Of a stretch of DNA of 43,999 nt, positions 7,564 through 13,819 are shown piece after piece. Numbering within the stretch: the first letter of the stretch is position 1; each line of letters begins with the position of its first letter. Below the pieces are notes generated by a model. The model did not search any database. It had not been told where the DNA came from and was given only the letters and a program-made list of their open reading frames with translations. The translations under genes and the position numbers were made by a program. Source of the DNA: a virus; IMG/VR virus record IMGVR_UViG_3300037049_000072, positions 1 to 43,999 of that record. One strand, 5' to 3'.

Positions 7564-8487
7564 TTAACTTTTTATCGCCTCCCTGAATTTCTTCGCCATC
7601 TCCGTAGACTGAACGAATGGTTTCAAGTTGGACGGTTGTTTTGGAGCAACTTTCTTATCGGAGGGTTTCGGACATTGAACGCGGGCTTTGTCGAGCGTTG
7701 GCCCCCAGTTGTTGAGCAGCGCTCGGACGGACTGCGGAAAAAACCGTTTGCGTTCGTCACTCGGCATCTGGCCGCGGTAATAAAAAATGTGGGACATTTC
7801 GTCGAGCACACCGCCGCGCTTTGCAATCTGGACAAGCTGCTGCTCTTCGTCGCAGTCCCAGCGCTGGGTTGGTGGCCGCTTGTAAACCTGATTCAGCCGT
7901 TCCTCGATCCGCTGCAAGGCAGTCAGGTTGATGTCGGCCTGGGCGTCTGATTGGCTGGGCTGGCCTGGTACTCTCAACTTGTCGGCTACCTTTCCGGCCG
8001 TTTTAAGAACTTCCTCAACACGCGCACAGTTTTCCGCCGGGGTCGCGCGCGTGGGCGATGGCGTGGGCGATGGCGATGGCGGGGACGAAGGCGGGGACGA
8101 GGGAGGCAGGATTCCGCAGGATTCCGCAGGATTCCGCAGCGGATTGCGGTTTTTAGGCCATTTTTCCTTTGCGTTTTCCCTCACACGTTCTTCCCATTGA
8201 AGCACTTGCAAACATTTCTTTCCATCTACTTCGTAAAAATCAACCAGCAAAGCCCGCTGCAAGGCGCAGGATTCCGCAGCGCAATCCTGCGGAGTTACAA
8301 CATCGTCGGGATGCTTCTCATTCCAGATCGTAAAAGCATCGGCGCAAAGCACTGACGGTCTCCCGTCGTAGCGTCCATAATCGTCCACGAGGGTCAGGAT
8401 GGCGATGAAAAGAGCCTGGGCAGTCCGGCTGACAGAATTGAATCGTTCGCTGGTACGGATCCCTGGTCGTAAGAATCGTTGTGGCAT
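7564..8487 (-). CDS. Phage replication initiator-like protein
   Basis: The 307-residue protein begins MPQRFLRPGIRTSERFNSVS, followed by 'LFIAILTLVDDYGRYDGRPSVL', the winged-helix segment found in phage replication initiators/organisers (residues about 5-50), and ends that region with 'LQVLQWEERVREN'. A Ser/Pro-rich linker (about 130-150) separates it from a C-terminal helical domain that may recruit the host helicase. The start was placed at this ATG because the family begins here. Ten-base direct repeats lie in the codons of the linker, as in lambda O, suggesting that the origin is inside the gene. Confidence 0.7.
   Translation of the reverse strand: MPQRFLRPGIRTSERFNSVSRTAQALFIAILTLVDDYGRYDGRPSVLCADAFTIWNEKHPDDVVTPQDCAAESCALQRALLVDFYEVDGKKCLQVLQWEERVRENAKEKWPKNRNPLRNPAESCGILPPSSPPSSPPSPSPTPSPTRATPAENCARVEEVLKTAGKVADKLRVPGQPSQSDAQADINLTALQRIEERLNQVYKRPPTQRWDCDEEQQLVQIAKRGGVLDEMSHIFYYRGQMPSDERKRFFPQSVRALLNNWGPTLDKARVQCPKPSDKKVAPKQPSNLKPFVQSTEMAKKFREAIKS
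8106..8139. repeat. Iteron-like 10-bp direct repeats inside the replication gene
   Basis: GCAGGATTCC occurs three times head to tail, followed by a partial fourth (GCAG). A further copy at 8266-8275 is followed by the inverted AATCCTGC at 8283-8290. Because the unit is 10 bp, the copies are read in different frames, so selection on protein sequence alone does not explain them. Placement within the initiator gene fits a replication origin. The repeat is seen; the origin role is inferred. Confidence 0.45.
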
Positions 8488-8492
8488 GATGA

Positions 8493-8963
8493 TTATTCGG
8501 ATTCGATTACGTTGGCTTGCGGTGCTGGAAGTGCCTTGAATTGCTTCCCTTGAAGATATTCGTAGTATGTTTTCTGACCATCCCAAATGTAAGGCAGGAA
8601 CACCTGCAGCATGGACATTTGGCGCAGCTTTATCATGGACACCTGAATCTGTACCCAGTCCTGCATAATTTTCCAGGCGGTTCGACCGGCCTGCTCCAAC
8701 ATTTCCTCCTTGGTGGCGCGCGGACGAACGTGAGAGGCGAGATATTCACTCCAAAGATATTCCTGAACTTGAACGACGTTGGCCGGAAGCTTCACAAGCC
8801 GCTTACTTCCACGCTCGTCGAGCATCTCAAAAATGATGGCCACAACCTGGCCGTCCTTAATTTCCTTCATGATGCCGGTCGCGCCGGCATCAATCAGGTA
8901 TGTTTCAATGTAGGATATGGTTGTTTGAGCAGCAATTCCGCTGGTGTAATTTTTTAAGTTCAT
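8493..8963 (-). CDS. Conserved phage protein of the 'MNLKNYTS' family
   Basis: The 156-residue product starts MNLKNYTSGIAAQTTISYIE and has 'RPRATKEEMLEQAGRTAWKI' and 'SMLQVFLPYI' further on. This arrangement is common in phage early regions upstream of replication genes. The family has no known function. It has no membrane segment or catalytic motif. Its ATG overlaps the stop of the 36-residue frame upstream (ATGA). Confidence 0.75.
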   Translation of the reverse strand: MNLKNYTSGIAAQTTISYIETYLIDAGATGIMKEIKDGQVVAIIFEMLDERGSKRLVKLPANVVQVQEYLWSEYLASHVRPRATKEEMLEQAGRTAWKIMQDWVQIQVSMIKLRQMSMLQVFLPYIWDGQKTYYEYLQGKQFKALPAPQANVIESE

Positions 8964-9070
8964 TTTGGAAAGCTCAAGGCCATCGCCGCCAATGTTGAGA
9001 CGACAGCGTTGCCTTGCGGCAATTTTGGCGAGGTCATCAACGACGATGGTCTTGAAATTTCGGTTGTCAT
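8960..9070 (-). CDS. Possible small protein (36 aa)
   Basis: The frame MTTEISRPSSLMTSPKLPQG... ends in a TGA overlapping the ATG of the next gene, the same coupling used throughout this genome. No family was recognised. A competing frame over the same bases, in register with the downstream gene but blocked by TAA at 9072, also looks protein-like ('IVVDDLAKIAARQR'), so the true coding state is uncertain. Confidence 0.35.
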   Translation of the reverse strand: MTTEISRPSSLMTSPKLPQGNAVVSTLAAMALSFPK

Positions 9071-9071
9071 T

Positions 9072-9143
9072 TTACGCTGTCTTTTCGCCGGTCTCAAATC
9101 GGCGGTTCCTGCGAACGCTCAAATCTATCACTTCAGTTTTCAT
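9072..9143 (-). CDS. Possible tiny basic protein (23 aa)
   Basis: The frame MKTEVIDLSVRRNRRFETGE ends at TAA and starts two bases after the preceding zinc-finger gene's stop. It fills a gap in an otherwise fully coding stretch and the next ATG follows one base after its stop. No family recognised; support is positional only. Confidence 0.3.
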   Translation of the reverse strand: MKTEVIDLSVRRNRRFETGEKTA

Positions 9144-9145
9144 CG

Positions 9146-9430
9146 TCAAGCCGTTTTCCTCATTCCCCATCCCAGGGCCAGCTTCGCGATCCGCGGTGGC
9201 AGCGCCTCAGCGCCGCCCTTGAACGCTCCATTGCTGTCCGTGCGGGACGTGGACCAGTAATGCCATCCACCGCACGACTGGCATTGCCAGCGCGCCAGCA
9301 CGGGCAATGGGTGCTCACCCCCATTGAATTGCATGGCGTCGGCCTCAGTCTCGAATGCCGGAAGATTGGCGACGATGCAGATTTTAGGACCGCCGGGCCA
9401 GCGGGGAGGGTCGAGAAGTTTTGAGTTCAT
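9146..9430 (-). CDS. Zinc-finger hypothetical protein (94 aa)
   Basis: The centre holds 'WQCQSCGGWHYW' (about 48-59), a CxxCGxxH half-knuckle of the type found in small phage DNA- or RNA-binding proteins. The rest is Pro/Gly-rich and lacks other motifs. It follows the Gp37/Gp68-like gene by four bases. The function is unknown. Confidence 0.6.
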   Translation of the reverse strand: MNSKLLDPPRWPGGPKICIVANLPAFETEADAMQFNGGEHPLPVLARWQCQSCGGWHYWSTSRTDSNGAFKGGAEALPPRIAKLALGWGMRKTA

Positions 9431-9434
9431 ACTT

Positions 9435-10532
9435 TCAGAATCCGCAAGGCCATTGTTGGACTCTTAAATCTGGACTCCACTCTGCCGGGTCGCCGCCTTT
9501 TTTGTCACGCAAATCAACGAGTGCGGTTTCGCCAGTGCGAGGTATCAGGTTCGTTCCAACCGGCCAACCATCGGGTGTCGCTTCATCAACTATCGGCCTT
9601 GCCCCCAACTGTTTTACGAAACAGGGACACCCACATTCATTGCAGTCTTGAACAATTGAACGAATCCAACTTACATCACACGGCCTCGCCTTTGGGCCCG
9701 ATTCTCCCCCCGCAATGCACCACTTAATTTTTTTGTCTTTGAATCCTTCCAGAGGTTCCAAAAATTGGTTGTCGAATCCAGCCTTGTCACGGTCGCTCAA
9801 AATGTAAGGCCCGACATTGACCGGCCCCAGCAGCGGCTCCAGCGACAGTCCCCGGCACGTTGCCGGTATCTTGAGCAGTTCCGGGATGCGCTTGTCGGCC
9901 TGCTCTTGGTTCTCGACGCTGGTTAGCAGGATGATGTTTGTCGGGGCAAAGCCATGAATCCACGAATGAACAAATGACGACCTTGAATGGTCAGTGATTC
10001 TTGCCGCAACAGCCTCAATCCTGGGGAAGAAATTCTCCGGCCTCTTGGTGCAGAGAATGTGAACCATCTGGTCACATTGACGAAGCGTGTCTAGGAAGTC
10101 CGCCAGCACCGCAATGGGGTCTAGTTTGTTTCCGTCTTGGTCAATTATTCCAGCGGGCATGTCGTCAAGCCAGTCAATGAGTGACGGGAACGAGCGGCGG
10201 CGATGGAACTTTGATCTGCATTTGCAGGTCGGGCCAGTGATATTCGCTGACGCATCGCCGCAATTGTCGCAAATAAATGGTCGCCTGTTCATCGCCAGCA
10301 TCTTCCCCTGGAATCCCCGCGTGAGGATTCGAGGAGCGGTCTTGCCCCATACTGGCCGCGTTTCCCAGTCCTTGAATCCCGCCGCTTTGAATGCCTTGCG
10401 CGCGATTGTTTTCAGTCGGTTTATCATCAGTTCGCGGCTATAACAATTGACACAGCCCGGACTGACCTCGGTGCAAATCAGCCACGGGCCAACCGTTGAA
10501 TCCGTCCATGCTATTTTTGTTTGTTCGCTCAT
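9435..10532 (-). CDS. Phage Gp37/Gp68-family protein (DUF5131)
   Basis: The 365-residue product begins MSEQTKIAWTDSTVGPWLIC with 'SPGCVNCYSRELM' (24-36), the IxWTDxTxxP and GCxxCY signature of the family. Two further CxxC pairs ('ICDNCGDASAN', 'GPTCKC') may bind zinc, and 'LSLEPLLGPVN' and 'IAGGESGPKARP' follow in the usual order. The family is widespread in phages and occurs in some bacteria; its Cys motif recalls metal-cluster enzymes but no reaction is established. It overlaps the winged-helix gene by ATGA. Length is typical. Confidence 0.85.
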   Translation of the reverse strand: MSEQTKIAWTDSTVGPWLICTEVSPGCVNCYSRELMINRLKTIARKAFKAAGFKDWETRPVWGKTAPRILTRGFQGKMLAMNRRPFICDNCGDASANITGPTCKCRSKFHRRRSFPSLIDWLDDMPAGIIDQDGNKLDPIAVLADFLDTLRQCDQMVHILCTKRPENFFPRIEAVAARITDHSRSSFVHSWIHGFAPTNIILLTSVENQEQADKRIPELLKIPATCRGLSLEPLLGPVNVGPYILSDRDKAGFDNQFLEPLEGFKDKKIKWCIAGGESGPKARPCDVSWIRSIVQDCNECGCPCFVKQLGARPIVDEATPDGWPVGTNLIPRTGETALVDLRDKKGGDPAEWSPDLRVQQWPCGF

Positions 10533-10774
10533 AAAATTTCCATGTGGAGAATTGATGCCAGCCGGTAACGAAACACGCGCCGGCCACCGACTGACTTCCC
10601 GACGTATTCCTTTTCGATGAGAATGCCATGCTGCCGCAACTCGCTCAAATCCGAGGAAGCGCGGGTTGACTGGCAGATCCGGTTCAACTCAATCGGAGTC
10701 AGTCCATCGCGGCCGGCCGCGCGCAGCGCCGCCAGCGGTTTCTGTAATCGGTCTGAGGTTATGGGTGATTTCAT
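10529..10774 (-). CDS. Winged-helix DNA-binding protein (81 aa)
   Basis: The protein reads MKSPITSDRLQKPLAALRAA, then 'GLTPIELNRICQSTRASSDL' and 'LRQHGILIEKEYV', followed by a basic beta-wing 'GGRRVFRYRL'. This is a compact winged helix-turn-helix. It could be a regulator of the early genes or an accessory replication factor. The start was set at the ATG overlapping the preceding stop (ATGA). Confidence 0.65.
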   Translation of the reverse strand: MKSPITSDRLQKPLAALRAAGRDGLTPIELNRICQSTRASSDLSELRQHGILIEKEYVGKSVGGRRVFRYRLASILHMEIL

Positions 10775-10974
10775 ATCGGCTTGAACTTTTTTAAAAACTC
10801 CACCCGGTTCCACCGCTCATTTATTCCGTCGGGGCACTGCACAACCACCATTCCGTTGTCTTCCAAGACCGTCACCGCGCCAAACAACTCGCCGCTATTC
10901 CACCGCCCGACAATTTTAGTCTGGCGACTGTCGTGACGAGCAATGAGTTTTTCGGCGAGCGGTGTCATAGTCAT
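10771..10974 (-). CDS. Hypothetical protein (67 aa)
   Basis: The product MTMTPLAEKLIARHDSRQTK... is small, with a beta-rich centre ('GAVTVLEDNGMVVVQC') and a basic C-terminus. Both ends share ATGA overlaps with neighbours (RusA upstream, winged helix downstream), which fixes the start. No family was recognised. Confidence 0.6.
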   Translation of the reverse strand: MTMTPLAEKLIARHDSRQTKIVGRWNSGELFGAVTVLEDNGMVVVQCPDGINERWNRVEFLKKFKPI

Positions 10975-11426
10975 TCCTCCATCGGCTCGCACAGGATGAT
11001 TTCAACGCCGGTCTGCTCGCCGGGGTTGGCGAATTTCTTTTCAGCCTGCAACACGACAACCTGGTCGTCGTCCTGCCACACTCCGATTGTTGTCAGACAA
11101 TCACAAACCGCTTTAGCCAAATTATCTGCGTCGGGCTTCTTGGAACACCAGCGCGGGGCGTCAGGCCGCAATCCCTTCTTGGTGAAGTGCGACTTTGGCC
11201 GCGGCATGAGAAACGTCAGAAATAGCGCGACGGGTCCGGTGATTATCGGCATTGCCGGTACGACGCCTTTCCACGTCTGCGCTATTTCAGACTTCCAACC
11301 TTCGGCGGTGCCGGCGTCGAACACGCGGGCCGAATAGCCGCCGCCTTTGAGCTTCATCGCAAAGGCGCGCGGTCGCGGCTGGCCCTTGGGCAGGCCGGCA
11401 ACAAACAGGGTGACGAGGGGAATCAT
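10971..11426 (-). CDS. rusA: RusA-type Holliday junction resolvase
   Basis: The 151-residue protein has the RusA pattern: 'GLPKGQPRPR' near the N-terminus, then 'KKPDADNLAKAVCDCL' (97-111) and 'WQDDDQVVVLQAEKKF' (117-132). The aspartates in PDADN and QDDDQ, plus D109, correspond to the acidic active site. It would cut four-way junctions made during phage recombination and replication, partnering the annealing protein and exonuclease coded upstream on the other side of the integron. Overlaps on both sides are ATGA. Length is normal. Confidence 0.88.
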   Translation of the reverse strand: MIPLVTLFVAGLPKGQPRPRAFAMKLKGGGYSARVFDAGTAEGWKSEIAQTWKGVVPAMPIITGPVALFLTFLMPRPKSHFTKKGLRPDAPRWCSKKPDADNLAKAVCDCLTTIGVWQDDDQVVVLQAEKKFANPGEQTGVEIILCEPMEE

Positions 11427-11839
11427 TTCGGTTTTTGCGCCGTGATTTTATCCTTCGGGCCGATGTGGCTTAATAAAAGGTTGATGCCTTTGACCTTGAT
11501 GCTTGTGCGTTTGGCTTTGCGCAGCGCCGCGATGAGTTTGCTTTCGGCTTTGCCCTTTTCTTCGGCCGCGGTGTCACACGCGACGATGCAGTCAGCCATT
11601 GCATTCGCGGCTTTGCCAACTCCGTCGAGCGGAGGAATGAGCGCGGTCGCTTCGGCTTGTTTTAGTTTTCCGCCAGATTCCCCGCCGGACTTGATGGCAA
11701 CTCGCGCACCGCTTTCGGTCGCGGCTTGCACCTCTTCTCCGGATTTGCGTTTGGGAATTGTCCCGCCGTTCATGGCCTTTTCGAGTTCCTTCAAGTCGGC
11801 TTTGGCTTTGGATGGTTGATTAACTTTTGGTTTTTTCAT
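11423..11839 (-). CDS. Lys/Ala-rich hypothetical protein (138 aa)
   Basis: The protein has a basic disordered first half (MKKPKVNQPSKAKADLKELE, about 1-60), then 'ADCIVACDTAAEEKGKAESKLIAALRKAKRTSIKVKG', a helix-strand pair seen in small phage proteins near resolvase genes. The function is unknown. It is the first phage gene read after the integron; its leader contains two strong hairpins. Confidence 0.65.
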   Translation of the reverse strand: MKKPKVNQPSKAKADLKELEKAMNGGTIPKRKSGEEVQAATESGARVAIKSGGESGGKLKQAEATALIPPLDGVGKAANAMADCIVACDTAAEEKGKAESKLIAALRKAKRTSIKVKGINLLLSHIGPKDKITAQKPK

Positions 11840-11882
11840 GGTGTCTTTCGTGGTTGTTGGTTTGTTTTTTTATCCCCTGCCG

Positions 11883-11939
11883 GCTGCCGCCGTGGTGTCC
11901 GGCGGCAGCATCTGTGAGACAACTCCGGCATGTGCCGGG
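11883..11939 (-). other. Two strong hairpins between intI remnant and phage gene
   Basis: Bases 11883-11909 form a perfect 10-bp stem (GCTGCCGCCG arms) with a 7-base loop, and 11922-11939 form a near-perfect GC-rich stem around CCGGC/GCCGG. The 11840-12018 spacer has no credible gene. On the minus strand the hairpins precede the gene starting at 11839 and lack U-tracts; on the plus strand the second is followed by TTAGTCGTTTTT, so a plus-strand terminator is possible. A structured leader or the old boundary of the insertion are other readings. Confidence 0.4.
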
Positions 11940-12018
11940 GTTAGTCGTTTTTGATTTAGAACAAAGAACGCGCTGGGCTGCGATAACGGCAGCCGGCGGG
12001 GGATGGATCGGAAAATTG

Positions 12019-12279
12019 TCATAAATCCAATGGGCTTTTGATTCGTTTCTCGACGGGAGAAATCACGTGGTTGTAAATCATGGTGGTTTCCACACGGGTA
12101 TGTCCCATCAGATGGGGATCACGCTTGCCCGACCAGATGACGAACTGGAGCACCCAAGAAATGTAACAATCCACCGTGCGCCGAGAAAAGTGGTGCAAGG
12201 TCAAAAACGCGCGGAATTCGTCCCGCAACCGCGGCGACTTTGCCTTTGCTGGTAAGAATGTTTTTAGTGCGGTGTTCAC
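12019..12279 (-). pseudogene. intI: Internally deleted integron integrase
   Basis: The 86-residue open frame joins two ends of an integron-type tyrosine recombinase. Residues about 14-53 ('LRDEFRAFLTLHHFSRRTVD' then 'SWVLQFVIWSGKRDP') are the N-terminal SAM-like domain of IntI. Residues 55-86 ('LMGHTRVETTMIYNHV' to 'SPLDL') are the IntI C-terminus with the Tyr nucleophile. Roughly 230 residues, including the catalytic Arg, Lys and HxxR motifs and the IntI-specific insertion, are missing at the PH-LMGH joint. The frame is intact, so a short protein could still be made. It starts with GTG. It cannot recombine alone; an assembly collapse is a possible alternative. Confidence 0.85.
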
Positions 12280-12293
12280 TTTGTAGAATAACT

Positions 12294-12300
12294 GTTAGAA
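12294..12300 (+). other. attI-like core site
   Basis: GTTAGAA fits the GTTRRR recombination core and lies 15 bases from the intI start, where attI is expected. On the minus strand the same bases (TTCTAAC) hold the stop codon of the first cassette gene. The flanking attI arms are not recognisable, so the site is inferred mainly from position. Confidence 0.55.
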
Positions 12301-12690
12301 CATCTGGTCATTATCTTCATCGAAGTCAGGTTCGTCCCAATCGTCCTCATAGTCGTATTGTGGACGGTTACGATGCGCCCGATCCTCGACTGCTTTGACG
12401 AGCGCCATTTCTTCGGGTGTCCGCTCGGATTCGGGTTTGCCCAGGATGTCGCGGTGGCGGTAGCGGATGCTTTCGAGAGTTGATTTGTCGCTCAACGCCC
12501 GCTCCACGTTACATTTTGCGGTCTGGTATTGTTTGACCGCTTTGTCTGCGAGTCGTGCCGCCGTTTTGCGGAGCGCGTCAACGGACTCGGCTGTTGTCGC
12601 CTCGGTCGAGGTTAAGCAGACCTCGAAGTGACAGTAGTCGTATGAGCGCATGACCTTCACGCTCCCTGATTGGATGTTTGGTGTTGTCAT
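12295..12690 (-). CDS. Cassette 1: phage-type conserved protein (131 aa)
   Basis: The product begins MTTPNIQSGSVKVMRSYDYC and continues 'HFEVCLTSTEATTAESVDAL', then 'RKTAARLADKAVKQYQTAK', a pattern I recognise from uncharacterised phage proteins; the C-terminus is acidic ('YEDDWDEPDFDEDNDQMF'). It occupies the attI-proximal slot and its TAA stop is inside the attI core. The gene may have been a phage gene caught between attI and the first attC. The ATG lies ten bases from attC A; a TTG start inside attC A is the alternative. Confidence 0.7.
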   Translation of the reverse strand: MTTPNIQSGSVKVMRSYDYCHFEVCLTSTEATTAESVDALRKTAARLADKAVKQYQTAKCNVERALSDKSTLESIRYRHRDILGKPESERTPEEMALVKAVEDRAHRNRPQYDYEDDWDEPDFDEDNDQMF

Positions 12691-12699
12691 TTGACGATG

Positions 12700-12772
12700 T
12701 TCTAACAATTCGATGCAGACCAACAGCCACTGCCCTTTGGAGTTGGCTGCATCATTTTTGAGTTTGTTCGGG
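12700..12772 (+). other. attC site A
   Basis: The left core is TTCTAAC and the right core GTTCGGG. The arms GATGCAGACCAAC (12712-12724) and GTTGGCTGCATC (12742-12753) are complementary except for one extrahelical A on the left. The AACAATTCG opening resembles well-known resistance-cassette attC sites. It is the shortest site of the array, about 73 bp. Confidence 0.75.
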
Positions 12773-12783
12773 CAGTTTGCATT

Positions 12784-13086
12784 TCAAAGTTTCGCACGGT
12801 GGCTGTGGCTGATCTCACCGTTGGGCAGCTTTGAGAGAGCGTGTTTTGCTTCGTTGGATGCCCATTCGAGCGCCTTTTCCACGCCGACAGTGTGCCCGTA
12901 GTCTGCGCCATCGTAGCGGTCGCGGCAGTCTCGGTCTTCGACTCCACAGTGGAGTCCTTTTTGCCAGTCGCCGGTTGCGTCTATATCGGGCGCGTCGGTG
13001 CAGTTTGCTATTCGCGTGAGTGCCCCGACAAGCTGCCCAACAAGGCGCTGGAGACAATCGGCGTTGGACGTTTCATTTTTATTCAT
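12784..13086 (-). CDS. Cassette 2: hypothetical protein with attC-encoded N-terminus (100 aa)
   Basis: The gene starts at an ATG in the loop of attC B, so its first 17 or so residues (MNKNETSNADCLQRLVG) are the minus-strand reading of the attC left arm. The body contains 'GDWQKGLHCGVEDRDCRDRY' and 'YGHTVGVEKALEWASNEAKH', with paired Cys and acidic residues but no known motif. It ends 12 bases before the right core of attC A, so it fills its cassette in reverse orientation. The function is unknown. Confidence 0.6.
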   Translation of the reverse strand: MNKNETSNADCLQRLVGQLVGALTRIANCTDAPDIDATGDWQKGLHCGVEDRDCRDRYDGADYGHTVGVEKALEWASNEAKHALSKLPNGEISHSHRAKL

Positions 13087-13146
13087 AAAAGGTTTCTGGT
13101 TGCTGGACATCGCAGGTCGCCGATGTCTCAGCTTGGTATGTTAGGA
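13035..13146 (+). other. attC site B
   Basis: The cores are GCCCAAC and GTTAGGA. The left arm GCTGGAGACAATCGGCG (13047-13063) pairs with CGCCGATGTCTCAGC (13118-13132) once one G and one A on the left arm are left unpaired, the two-extrahelical-base pattern that sets attC polarity. The 54-base loop carries a minus-strand start codon and closely resembles the loop of attC C. Confidence 0.92.
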
Positions 13147-13158
13147 GGCTTTTGCATT

Positions 13159-13362
13159 TTATAGGTTGTAATCTTCGGCGCGGACTTCTGCCTCCCAAAA
13201 GTCGTTGTCGGATGGGAACTGGTTTCGCACATAAGCGTCTGCATTTTCTCGGTAGAGATATGTGGTGTTCGTGCGCTCAAAGTCATAGGGCGTGTTTTTG
13301 CGTCTCAACCACACCCGATATTTGGTCGTCGGTTGGCCGGCGAACATCTCCACGTCATTCAT
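13159..13362 (-). CDS. Cassette 3: hypothetical protein (67 aa)
   Basis: The product MNDVEMFAGQPTTKYRVWLR... is rich in aromatic and charged residues and ends 'WEAEVRAEDYNL'. Its ATG overlaps the TGA of a 20-residue leader coded inside attC C, so translation is probably coupled to it. No family recognised. It lies wholly between attC B and attC C, antiparallel to attC polarity. Confidence 0.6.
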   Translation of the reverse strand: MNDVEMFAGQPTTKYRVWLRRKNTPYDFERTNTTYLYRENADAYVRNQFPSDNDFWEAEVRAEDYNL

Positions 13363-13421
13363 CGAAGCCTCCCAACAACGCGCTTCAGGCAACGTCGGTT
13401 GGCCGTCTCAGTTTTGCTCAT
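13359..13421 (-). CDS. attC C leader peptide (20 aa)
   Basis: The frame MSKTETANRRCLKRVVGRLR is the minus-strand reading of the attC C loop, left arm and left core. Its ATG overlaps the TGA of the cassette 4 gene, and its own TGA overlaps the ATG of the cassette 3 gene, so ribosomes could pass from one cassette to the next. It resembles the N-terminus of the cassette 2 protein (MNKNETSNADCLQRLVG), showing that both leaders come from related attC sites. Confidence 0.5.
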   Translation of the reverse strand: MSKTETANRRCLKRVVGRLR

Positions 13422-13478
13422 AAGGTTTCTGGTTTGCTCAAGCCGTCATTCCGACGTGCCTGAGCTTGATCGTTCAGC
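13370..13478 (+). other. attC site C
   Basis: The cores are TCCCAAC and GTTCAGC. The left arm GCTTCAGGCAACGTCGG (13382-13398) pairs with CCGACGTGCCTGAGC (13451-13465), with one T and one A of the left arm unpaired. Length is 109 bp. The loop carries the start codon of the minus-strand leader and is similar to that of site B. Confidence 0.92.
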
Positions 13479-13768
13479 ATACCGGCGAGAGCCTTGAGTT
13501 CTTCGGCCCATGCAAGCAGTTGTTCCCGCGTCAGGTATCCACAGAAGTAGTTATCACAGCCTTCTTCGACGCAGAATGTTCCGTCATCTTCTTTGGACAC
13601 GCTCACGATTCGATTGTCTGCCAGCGCTTTCGATATTGTTTTGTATTCGAGCGGTTCTTTTCCATAGGCGTTGCAGTCCACGAGGTATGCCGAACAAGCC
13701 GTCGCAGCCAACGTGCCTTGCGCCTCCGGTTTGGTCACGGCATCTGGTTTTTCAGAGTCAGATTTCAT
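13418..13768 (-). CDS. Cassette 4: acidic hypothetical protein (116 aa)
   Basis: The start lies in the loop of attC D (MKSDSEKPDAVTKPEAQGTL), so the first ~25 residues are attC-derived. The body has 'YKTISKALADNRIVSVSKED', 'CVEEGCDNYFCGYLTREQLL' and a helical end. Three Cys in the middle could bind metal. The C-terminus reads through attC C and its TGA overlaps the leader start there. Function unknown. Confidence 0.6.
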   Translation of the reverse strand: MKSDSEKPDAVTKPEAQGTLAATACSAYLVDCNAYGKEPLEYKTISKALADNRIVSVSKEDDGTFCVEEGCDNYFCGYLTREQLLAWAEELKALAGMLNDQAQARRNDGLSKPETL

Positions 13769-13818
13769 ATTTTTAGATTCAGGTTTTCGGCGGCACGTTG
13801 CTGGACTTTTCGTTCGGC
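13689..13818 (+). other. attC site D
   Basis: The cores GCCGAAC and GTTCGGC are perfectly complementary. The left arm GTCGCAGCCAACGTGCC (13701-13717) pairs with GGCACGTTGCTGGAC (13792-13806), leaving one G and one C of the left arm unpaired. Length is 130 bp. The long loop carries the start of the cassette 4 gene on the minus strand. Confidence 0.92.
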
Positions 13819-13819
13819 A

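Noticed and set aside
12019-12279. A phage integrase for lysogeny
   Set aside because: The C-terminal TTMIYxHV...SPLD and the adjacent attI/attC array mark it as an integron integrase, and the catalytic core is missing. No excisionase, repressor or attP was found.
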